This document shows positions 1 through 7,395 of a stretch of DNA of 27,283 nt, piece by piece. The translations under genes were made by a program, and so were the position numbers. Origin of the DNA: Candidatus Peribacteria bacterium (GTDB lineage: Bacteria > Patescibacteria > JAEDAM01 > Absconditabacterales > Absconditicoccaceae); NCBI GenBank assembly GCA_031261265.1, contig JAISKI010000023.1, positions 1 to 27,283 of the forward strand, read 5' to 3'. The first letter of the stretch is position 1. Every line of letters begins with the position of its first letter. The notes below the pieces were generated by a model. It saw only the letters and a list, made by a program, of their open reading frames with translations, was not told the DNA's origin and made no database searches.

Positions 1-3
1 ATC

Positions 4-25
4 TTTTGGGGCTAACGCCCCAAAA
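4..25. repeat. Perfect palindrome at left edge; 1-206 has no gene
   Basis: A stem of nine base pairs (TTTTGGGGC / GCCCCAAAA) closes a four-base TAAC loop. It is far more GC-rich than its surroundings. Neither strand has a T-run directly after the GC part, so it is not a classical terminator on its own, although the stem's own T and A arms could serve either way. The rest of 1-206 is AT-rich and I find no open frame that looks like a gene, even with UGA read as glycine. The palindrome may belong to a feature continuing off the left edge. Confidence 0.5.
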
Positions 26-206
26 CCTAACAACAATCTCACAATATGCTAGGTATGGACCAATCCAACAAGCACTTTTTTAATTCCTATAATCTGATTT
101 TTATTTGGACAGCAATGAAAAAATATTGGTAAATTTGGCACTTGCAATATACCTTTACTATACTAAAAATCAAGGAGAAAAATTTATTCTGAGTAAAATT
201 AAAGTG

Positions 207-1037
207 TTATTTTAATCCATTTTTATTGGATGACAAGAAATTCTCTCCTGTAATTACACTTTCCCCAGTTTTTGCCTCCAAAGCACTTCTGGCATCTTTC
301 GCAATTTTTCCTCCTTCTTTTGCTGGTAGTTTGTTTTCTTCTAGTCATGTAGATTTTGTCTGCTCTGCAATATTTCTCGTGGAAAGCTCTGCCAAAGCAG
401 TAAAAACCAGCTCTGCTTCGCTCATATGGTCTCTCAAATTCTGAGATTTCAGATTTTTCAACTGTTTGTGTTCTTTTACTGATAAACCCGTCCATTCCTC
501 GTGAATGATATTGGTCAGAATAGCAAATTCCTCTCCCTCTTTGATGTCGTGCTCTTTCCAATAATCCGTCAATTTGTTTCTGGTTTCTTGTCCCATCATA
601 CGCTGTTGAATTCGCTTTTCGCTTCTGCCTGCTCTCTGCCAATTAGCTCTGGCTCTATCCACAGATTGAGCGGGGTCTACGATTTCTTGGAGTCTTTCGT
701 GTCCAATTTTCGCCAGCCGTAATTTGATAGGTTCAGCTTTTTTACTGGGAATTGACTGCACCAAACGAAAAATGGTTTCGACATCAGCAACATCAGTCAA
801 TCTCATTTTCCCATCAGAAGCCATCATTTTCAACCACTTACAATTTGTAAGCGTTTGCGATCATTCAGCTTTTAGTCTATGTTTTAAAACATTCCAGTAA
901 TTTCTAATACTTTGAATGTCCTCTTGTTCTATCAAAATACCCACAATATCAATTACCGAAAAGTACCATTTTTCTTTCTCACCGTCCCAAATTCTCCTAA
1001 TCTGTCTTTCTTCAAAGAATGCAAGTTGTTCATCCAT
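207..1037 (-). CDS. BRO-family (prophage antirepressor type) DNA-binding protein, 276 aa
   Basis: This is one 277-codon frame with two in-frame UGA codons, ending in TAA. The N-terminus (about 10-75) has the Bro-N pattern: RQIRRIWD, then EKWYFSVIDIV, then NYWNVLKHRLK and TNCKWLKM. The middle has ASDGKMRLTDVAD and the C-terminus has LRDHMSEAEL and GGKIAKDARSALEAKTG, which match the long chromosomal and phage BRO proteins end to end. Both UGA codons fall where relatives carry glycine (KAEG-SQT and STG-LEENK). Family members are DNA-binding proteins of phage origin, often antirepressors; the target here is unknown. It lies 145 bp downstream of trxB on the same strand, and no other phage gene is visible. 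No Shine-Dalgarno sequence precedes the ATG. Confidence 0.88.
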
Positions 1038-1182
1038 TTTTATAGTATTAAAAAATAAATCTAATTAAAATATAAGAAATTTTTACAAATTTCAAGAGAT
1101 TTTTGACTACTAAAATCCACTAGCTTCCTAAAAAGCTCTTCTTTCAAAAAATAAATTATATAACAAATCTGACTAACATCTT

Positions 1183-2124
<942 letters not shown>

Positions 2125-2151
2125 ATTTTTTGCATTATAAATAAAAATGAA

Positions 2152-2175
2152 TATAATAGGATAAAGTTTTATCCT
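2152..2175 (+). promoter_or_regulatory. -10 box plus palindrome upstream of pilin-like operon
   Basis: TATAAT at 2152-2157 faces the plus-strand gene at 2187. It is followed at once by a palindrome at 2158-2175 with eight-base arms (AGGATAAA / TTTATCCT) and a GT centre. The palindrome would cover the transcription start. On the other strand TATAAT (2134-2139) faces trxB, so the two genes share a divergent promoter region of about 60 bp. A repressor site for one or both genes is a reasonable inference, but a 5'-end hairpin in the mRNA is equally possible. Confidence 0.5.
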
Positions 2176-2186
2176 CCCTTTTCAAG

Positions 2187-2660
2187 ATGAAAAAAATAGT
2201 ATTAATCCTTGCCTTCTGCTTTACTTGTGGTTCATCACCTCTTTTTGCTCAAAGTCTTGATTGGAATGTGGCTACAAATGACCCTATACAATTGTTAGAT
2301 AAAGTGGTAGGTGTAGCAAATGAAGAGCATAGTATTCAAGAAACCAAATTAGATGGTGTCAGTTCTCAAGGAGGAGGATATAGTGGAAATCCTGATTACA
2401 GGTTTACTAATACCTTGGAATATCTTAAAAATAATATCAATCCTTACCTCCAACGAATTGTTTTTATTTGACTGGCTCTAGCGACAATCTTCTTGATTTA
2501 TAATGGGTTTATGATGACTACAAATATTATTCATGGTAAAGGAGAACTTGGTAAAGTGAAGGATAATTTCATCTATATTGCTATTGGAGTGATTATTCTT
2601 ACAGGATTTTATTATTTGATTGACATTGTGGTGGCGGTGATCAATTTTATCTTTAATTAA
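2187..2660 (+). CDS. Secreted two-TM protein, VirB2/TrbC pilin-like
   Basis: This 157-residue protein starts with a signal peptide (MKKIVLILAFCFTCGSSPLFAQ). A polar stretch of about 80 residues follows, then two membrane segments (about 91-108 and 125-155) joined by a short polar loop containing HGKGELGKVKD. The TM, Gly/Lys loop, TM layout with a YNGF motif at the end of the first helix resembles the short pilin-like proteins of type IV secretion loci in candidate phyla radiation bacteria. One UGA (VFI-G-LAL) sits in the first helix. The downstream gene begins 18 bp later and repeats the same module, so the two are probably one operon. I cannot identify a full secretion system in the window. 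Confidence 0.7.
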
Positions 2661-2678
2661 TTTATTTTTTATTCTTTC

Positions 2679-3584
2679 ATGACGATGAAAACTCTTCTAA
2701 AAACCTCTTTTCTTTTATTGTTCTGATCGGTTGTTCTGCATTTTTCTTCTTTTAGTTTTGCTTCGCCACCTGTTATTGATGATTTCTTGGGTTCTTTAAA
2801 AAATGAAACGGTACAGACCGATAAGATTAAGGCAAATAAGCCTTTGAAAGAAAATATTCAGGCTCTCTTATACCCTGATACGATGAATAGTAATATTCTC
2901 TGATCTGCAATGAAAAGTTTGGCGATTGGATTAATTTTAATTTATCTGGTTTGGGCTGGAGCACAACTTATTATTAGTGGGAGAAAGACAGAAGATCTCC
3001 AAAATGCTACCAGAAATTTAGGATACATTGCTTTAGGAGCTCTCTTTATTTATGGAGCGTGACGACTTTTTGGAGACGTACTAAACATGAATTCAATGAA
3101 TGGACTCGAAGATGTAGTAAAGAAAACTACTGATGATACCGATTCTGTTTTCTTTCAATTACTTACTTTCCTCAAAGGAGCTGCTTTTTTCTGGGCTATT
3201 TTGATGATAGTGATTACTTGATTTAGAGTTGTGATGGCTGCAGATGCTGATAAATCCAAAAAGTTGGTTAGAGGAGTACTTAATGTAGTAGGAGCATTGA
3301 TTATTATGAAAGGAGTAGATTTTGTTTACTATATGGCAAGTGTGGAAAGTTTTGCGACTCAAGCTGCAGATTTTATCATCAGTGCTGCAAAATTCTTTGG
3401 ATATCTGTATGGGGCTGCTGCGGTATTAATGGTCTTTTACGCTGGATATTCTTTTATTACTGATGGTGGAGGAGGAGATGGTTTCAAAAGAGCAAAAAAT
3501 ATTTTGATCAATTTGTTGGTGTCTGGATTGGTGCTCTTTGGATTCCTGCTGATTCTGTATCAAGTGTTTAATGAATTTTCCTAA
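2679..3584 (+). CDS. Membrane protein with three tandem pilin-like modules, 301 aa
   Basis: A signal-like N-terminus (FLLLFGSVVLHFSSFSFA) is followed by three copies of a TM, polar loop, TM unit: about 75-125 (YLVWAGAQLIISGRKTEDL), about 158-215 (MIVITGFRVVMAADADKSKK) and about 225-300 (VFYAGYSFITDGGGGDGFKR). The glycine after the first helix lines up in all three, and in the second copy it is encoded by UGA, which internally supports the glycine reading. Four UGA codons occur in all. Single modules of this kind resemble VirB2/TrbC-type T4SS pilins; three fused in one chain is unusual. Without recoding, only fragments such as 3231-3584 would be called. Start ATG at 2679 or 2685; no Shine-Dalgarno. 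Confidence 0.75.
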
Positions 3585-3597
3585 AATAACGAATTAC

Positions 3598-3637
3598 TTG
3601 AAATTAGAGGAGAACTAGCTATACTTTGGTTAGTTCT
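3598..3637 (+). promoter_or_regulatory. csoR promoter with inverted repeat spanning the -10
   Basis: TTGAAA (3598-3603), a 16-base spacer and TATACT (3620-3625) form a good sigma-70 promoter 35 bp before csoR. A seven-base inverted repeat, AGAACTA (3611-3617) and TAGTTCT (3631-3637), flanks the -10 box. It is placed like an operator for autoregulation by the CsoR product. The right arm runs into a T-rich stretch, so it could instead end the upstream transcript. Confidence 0.55.
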
Positions 3638-3659
3638 TTTATTTTTTCTTTATGGTACT

Positions 3660-3980
3660 ATGAAAGATTGTTGTACTCCAACTCCCAAAGGGAATGTTTC
3701 AGCTCGCAGGGTTCCTCACTCTAAGGCTCTTATTGCTATTAAAAAATCTAAAAGTCTGCTGGATAAAATTGGAAAGATGATCGAAGATGGTGCTTATTGT
3801 GCTGACATCTCCCAACAGGTAAATGCAGTGATTGGGATGATGCAGAGTTTAAATTCTTCGATTCTTCAGGATCATTTGATGTCGTGTGGAGTCCGTGAAC
3901 TTTCCTCTCATGATCAAAAGCAAGTAGAAACCTTTGTGGAAGAGCTTGTACGTGTTCGAGGGATCAGCAACAGAAAATAA
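3660..3980 (+). CDS. csoR: Copper-sensing repressor, CsoR/RcnR/FrmR family
   Basis: This is a 106-residue all-helical protein of the DUF156 family, whose members are tetrameric repressors released from DNA by metal or another ligand. The candidate Cu(I) ligands are Cys47, His72 and Cys76 (YCADISQQVNAV and DHLMSCGV). Their spacing of 25 and 4 equals the C-H-C spacing of M. tuberculosis CsoR (Cys36, His61, Cys65). An extra Cys4-Cys5 pair and His20 precede the fold. The usual first-helix motif RLKRIEGQVRGI is degenerate here (KKSKSLLDKIGKMIEDG). No copper exporter follows; the next gene, 31 bp on, is a ferritin-like/VIT transporter. It has no UGA codon. Confidence 0.88.
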   Translation: MKDCCTPTPKGNVSARRVPHSKALIAIKKSKSLLDKIGKMIEDGAYCADISQQVNAVIGMMQSLNSSILQDHLMSCGVRELSSHDQKQVETFVEELVRVRGISNRK

Positions 3981-4011
3981 AAAGACAGCTTTTTATCTTT
4001 TTTATGATTAC

Positions 4012-4893
4012 ATGAAATCTGAAATTACTCCTGAACTAAAAAAATCTTTACTAGAAACTCAAAAGACTGAAATTACCGAAGCTATTGTCTATAAAAAGCT
4101 TGCCAAAATGACCAAAGATCCTGCTAATAAAAAGATTCTTCTGCAAATCGCTGAGGATGAACTTGAGCATTACCAAATTCGAAAAACCTATAGCGGAAAG
4201 GATGTTCATCCTGATAAACAAAAGATCAGATTTTATTCATGGATTGCTCGTCTTTTTTGATTAACCTTTGCTCTAAAGCTTATGGAAGGAGGAGAACATT
4301 CCGCAGTTTTTAAATATCAGGATATTGGGAAAATTTTACCTCAGGCGGTAGAAATCCAAAGAGAGGAAGAACAGCATGAATTTCATCTGATTAATATGAT
4401 TGATGAAAAAATTCTGCATTATCTGGGTTCGATTGTATTGGGATTGAATGATGCTTTAGTGGAACTCACGGGAGTTTTAGCAGGTTTAACTTTTGGTTTT
4501 CAAAATACAAAAATGGTGGCATTTAGTGGTTTGATCACAGGGATTGCTGCCGCGATGAGTATGGCTGGATCTGAATATCTTTCCACTAAAATGGAAAATA
4601 ATGCAAATATTCGTCCCCTAAAAGCTTCTTTATATACTTGAATTGCCTATATTTGCACGGTAGTTGCTCTGATTTTCCCTTATTTTATCTTTAGTAATAT
4701 TTACCTTGCTTTGGGTGTGACCATAGCGATGGCAATCCTGATTATTGCTCTCTTTAATTTTTATAGCAGTGTGGCTCAAGGACATCAATTCAAGAGAAGG
4801 TTTCTCGAAATGGTGGCAATCAGTCTGGGAGTGGCGTTGGTGAGTTTCGGAGTGGGATTATTGGTGAAAGAGGTATTTGGGGTAGAGGTGTAA
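4012..4893 (+). CDS. Ferritin-like domain plus VIT1/CCC1 iron/manganese transporter
   Basis: The 293-residue protein joins an N-terminal ferritin-like (rubrerythrin) domain, about residues 1-140, to a C-terminal VIT1/CCC1 membrane domain. The first part has spaced metal-ligand candidates: EITEA, AEDELEHYQ, MEGGEHSA and REEEQHEFH. The second begins with the family signature GSIVLGLNDALVELTGVLAG and continues with GLITGIAAAMSMAGSEYLS and about five membrane helices. This matches the MbfA-type proteins that export Fe(II) or Mn(II). Two UGA codons read as glycine (LF-G-LTF, YT-G-IAY). I place the start at the ATG at 4012, just after csoR; the open frame reaches further upstream into csoR but without a likely start. 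Probably co-transcribed with csoR. Confidence 0.9.
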
Positions 4894-4897
4894 GATA

Positions 4898-4933
4898 AGA
4901 TTACAGAAGATTAAAAGAGATTACAGAAGATTA
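4898..4933. repeat. Two 16-bp direct repeats, 20-bp period
   Basis: AGATTACAGAAGATTA occurs at 4898-4913 and again at 4918-4933, separated by AAAG. It starts five bases after the VIT gene's stop codon. No gene is visible between 4894 and 5013. Function unknown; a short slippage duplication is the simplest explanation. Confidence 0.8.
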
Positions 4934-4972
4934 TGCCAGAGGATTTTAGGCAGATAGAAATAGTATAGATAC

Positions 4973-5005
4973 AAAAAAGGAGAGCAGAAATATTCTGAAC
5001 TCTCC
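4973..5005 (-). terminator. Rho-independent terminator of the 69-aa gene
   Basis: On the minus strand a GGAGAG / CTCTCC stem, extended by an inner AGA / TCT, is followed directly by six T. It lies 8 bp after the stop codon of the 5014-5223 gene. Confidence 0.8.
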
Positions 5006-5013
5006 TGATTCCC

Positions 5014-5223
5014 TTAGCCTAAGAGGTCTTCTATAGAACCTCCTTTCTTCGCCTTTTTAACGAGGTCTATTAACTCCCTTTGATCGGGAATTATTTGCTC
5101 TTCTCCAATGAAGTATGTTCTTCCCCATTGTTTTACCACTTCTTTTGGGGTAGAACTTTTTAGTGATTGGGCGTTCTCGATTAAACCTTTTAGGTCGCTT
5201 CTTTCAAATTTTTGTGTTAGCAT
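5014..5223 (-). CDS. Small protein of unknown function, 69 aa
   Basis: I do not recognise a family. The product is soluble, rich in Lys, Glu and Leu, with probable helices (LTQKFERSDLKGLIENAQSLK and RELIDLVKKAKKGGSIEDLLG regions) around a short aromatic centre (QWGRTYFIGEE). It has no Cys, no membrane segment and no UGA codon. The case for a real gene is its framing: a consensus promoter 25 bp upstream and a strong terminator just after the TAA, making it a stand-alone transcription unit. The ATG is preceded by an A-run rather than a Shine-Dalgarno site. Confidence 0.75.
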   Translation of the reverse strand: MLTQKFERSDLKGLIENAQSLKSSTPKEVVKQWGRTYFIGEEQIIPDQRELIDLVKKAKKGGSIEDLLG

Positions 5224-5247
5224 ATTTTTTTTGTATTAGTTTCTTTG

Positions 5248-5276
5248 ATTATATGGATATCTGTATTTAATGTCAA
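5248..5276 (-). promoter_or_regulatory. Perfect consensus sigma-70 promoter
   Basis: On the minus strand TTGACA (5271-5276), a 17-base spacer and TATAAT (5248-5253) match the consensus exactly. It lies 25 bp before the 69-residue gene and just downstream of the 5279-5797 gene, so the small gene does not depend on the upstream operon. Confidence 0.85.
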
Positions 5277-5278
5277 GT

Positions 5279-5797
5279 CTATTTTTTTGATTCTGAAAGT
5301 ACTGCGTAGATATAGCCACTCTTATTCCGTACTTGGACAGGATATTCTTTATTTTGATAGGTGACAAGTATCAGCTGATTCTGTTTTTTTGTAAGCATTT
5401 TTTCTGTGGCGTCCAAGGAGAGGTTTAAAAATTTCACTACACATTCTTTCCCACACCGTTGGGAATAAAAACTTTCTCGTGAGGTTGAGGATTTTTTTAG
5501 TTGCTGATCCCTTTCTACAATTTTTTCTACATCTACAGCAATTTTTTCCTTTGCGAGAGCAAGGAAGATCTTTTCTCCTGCATGTGAAGTAGAAAATCGC
5601 CATTCTCCACATTGAAATACTCCCTCCTTTGGTAAAAAGTAAGGAAATCAGCGTTTTCTGATTTGTTGAGTGATGAGATAACGTCCGCAGATGGAGAGAG
5701 GACTCCTTAGCAAAATATCACTTCTCCCTTCCTGAAGAAAAAATGTTTTAGCTTGGTGATAGAGTTGGTTAGAGAAGGTTTCTGTTCGCAGATCCAT
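5279..5797 (-). CDS. Divergent 4'-phosphopantetheinyl transferase (Sfp-like)
   Basis: The 172-residue product carries the ordered motifs of Sfp-type transferases, which move phosphopantetheine from CoA onto a serine of acyl or peptidyl carrier proteins. They are an Arg-rich helix (about 25-50), FSTSHAG (His72, compare SHS), VDVEK (Asp89 and Glu91, the Mg2+ ligands of DIE) and GKECVVK (Lys117-Glu118 and Lys122, compare WxxKExxxK). The Trp before KE is replaced (QRCGKE), and the loop between DVE and KE is shorter than in Sfp. One UGA reads as glycine (KR-G-FPY). The ATG begins one base after the upstream gene's stop, so translation is probably coupled to the helical-repeat protein. The family call is by motif only. 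Confidence 0.6.
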
Positions 5798-5798
5798 G

Positions 5799-7268
5799 TT
5801 ATAGTATTTTTTGTAAAAGGGTTTTGATCTGGTCTGTTTCGTTTATTGAATCTGTCATTCCGATTGCTTTCAAAAGATACACTTTTGCTTCATCGGATCT
5901 TCCGACTTTTGTGTAGTACTCTCCTAAAGCGTGGTAGAGATAGCCTTGCGGAGAGGTTTTGATTAAACTTAATAAACTTTCTTCTAATCCGAAGCTGTTT
6001 TGTGTAGCTAAGGCAAGCCCTACTTTTCCATATTCACAGATGGTGGTGTCTTGTGTGGAGAGGAGAGAGGCGCAGACGATGAGATAATTTTGAGCTAATT
6101 CAGGATTCTGTTGATAGAGAGTAAATGCTTCTCCTTGGATGTAGGGACTGAAAAAGACCTTATAAAAATAGTTGAAAAAGTCTGCAGGTTTGAGCTCAGC
6201 ATATCCCAAGAGTTTTTGTCGAGTAGTTATCAATTTTGAGGTTTGTTGGAGGTGAGAGTAATTTAGTGTTAAATATCTGGCAACATCTAGGCGATAATCA
6301 GCTTTTTGGATCTGTGAGAGTTTCATCACTGACGTTTCATATTGTTGATTTCGATAGTATGCGACTCCCATCAAAAAAGTGTATTTCTCTTGCTGAGTTG
6401 GATCAAGAGAAGAGAGCGTGGTTAAGTATTCTACAGAGGCTTCTCGTGATGCGGTAAGAAAATTTGCGTATGCTAGCACTTGGTAGGGTAAGATATATTT
6501 ACTTTCTTTGGAATGGGCATAGAGAGCGAGAATTTTTGCTGGCTGAAAAAACCCTTGCTGGAAAAGCTCTACCGCTACGAGTGCATCAAAGTAGTAGCTT
6601 GGCATGTCTTCTTGCTGGGCGATTTGCTTTTTGAGCGAGGCTATTTTATTGGCAAACTGTTTGTAAGAGGCATTTTGAAATTGAGCAGAAATCTGAAAGA
6701 ATGTATCGTATTTTCTCTGCATAAGTGCAATAATTCCTTGATATCGGTTTGCTTGATCCAAGTTGATTGCATTGGTTTGCTTGTAATTTTCTACCAAAGC
6801 CTCTAGAGAGCTGAAAGCTGAGCTTGAAGAGAGAGGAAAACTATTGAATGCAATCTGGAGATGAAGTACGGGATCAATGTTTTTTATCTCTGCTGGAGTT
6901 AACTTTTCTATGAATTGTTTGGCAGAGATGAATTGATATACCTCTACCATTGCTTGTAGTGTTGGAGTAATGATTTGAGGGTCTCTGGTTTTTTCAAACA
7001 CCTTTTGGAGAAAATCTACATTATCGCTTTTGAGAGTTTTAGTGTCAGATTCTTGTTCCTCTGCTACCATCTTTTCAAAGAGAGCAGAAAAGTCTGTTTC
7101 TTCTGCAGGGATTGCAGGGGTATTCGGTAGTTCTATAGCTACATTATGTACAATTTCTGTTTCTGTTATTTCTGGGGTGATTTGATTTGTTCTTTCGGCA
7201 TCCACAAAAATTCCTCCTACTAGGGCGATCATTATCAGTAAGGAAAGTGCTCTCATTTTTCTGGACAT
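5799..7268 (-). CDS. Envelope-anchored helical (TPR-like) repeat protein, 489 aa
   Basis: A short hydrophobic N-terminal segment (ALSLLIMIALVGGIFV, about 7-22) is a signal peptide or membrane anchor. An acidic, Pro/Thr-rich linker follows, then about 400 residues of paired helices resembling tetratricopeptide repeats. The clearest units are at the C-terminus (YLYHALGEYYTKVGRSDEAK) and around 290-340 (YTFLMGVAYYRNQQYETSVM). Such proteins usually act as scaffolds; I cannot name a partner. No UGA occurs in 489 codons, although glycine is rare here (about 15). Its own promoter (7303-7330) starts the unit, and the phosphopantetheinyl transferase-like gene begins immediately after its TAA. Confidence 0.75.
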   Translation of the reverse strand: MSRKMRALSLLIMIALVGGIFVDAERTNQITPEITETEIVHNVAIELPNTPAIPAEETDFSALFEKMVAEEQESDTKTLKSDNVDFLQKVFEKTRDPQIITPTLQAMVEVYQFISAKQFIEKLTPAEIKNIDPVLHLQIAFNSFPLSSSSAFSSLEALVENYKQTNAINLDQANRYQGIIALMQRKYDTFFQISAQFQNASYKQFANKIASLKKQIAQQEDMPSYYFDALVAVELFQQGFFQPAKILALYAHSKESKYILPYQVLAYANFLTASREASVEYLTTLSSLDPTQQEKYTFLMGVAYYRNQQYETSVMKLSQIQKADYRLDVARYLTLNYSHLQQTSKLITTRQKLLGYAELKPADFFNYFYKVFFSPYIQGEAFTLYQQNPELAQNYLIVCASLLSTQDTTICEYGKVGLALATQNSFGLEESLLSLIKTSPQGYLYHALGEYYTKVGRSDEAKVYLLKAIGMTDSINETDQIKTLLQKIL

Positions 7269-7302
7269 TGATGAATACTCGAAAAGTAAAATACCTTATC
7301 TA

Positions 7303-7330
7303 AGTATACTCAGAATTTTTAGGAAGACAA
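7303..7330 (-). promoter_or_regulatory. Promoter of the helical-repeat protein operon
   Basis: On the minus strand TTGTCT (7325-7330), a 16-base spacer and TATACT (7303-7308) lie 35 bp before the ATG. The -35 box directly abuts the terminator of the upstream adhesin gene, so the two elements share the T-rich stretch. Confidence 0.75.
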
Positions 7331-7357
7331 AAAATGAGCGACTTTTTCGCTCATTTT
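7331..7357 (-). terminator. Terminator of the adhesin gene
   Basis: An eleven-base-pair stem (AAAATGAGCGA / TCGCTCATTTT) with a five-base loop is followed by more T on the minus strand. It lies about 40 bp past the TAA of the 7396-10866 gene. The AT tails allow function in both directions, but no plus-strand gene ends here. Confidence 0.85.
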
Positions 7358-7395
7358 GGATTGACAATGATCTGTAGTGATCTATGAAGAGTGTT

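Noticed and set aside
1120..1140. AGCTT/AAGCT hairpin after trxB as a terminator
   Set aside because: The stem is only five base pairs and no T-run follows on the minus strand.
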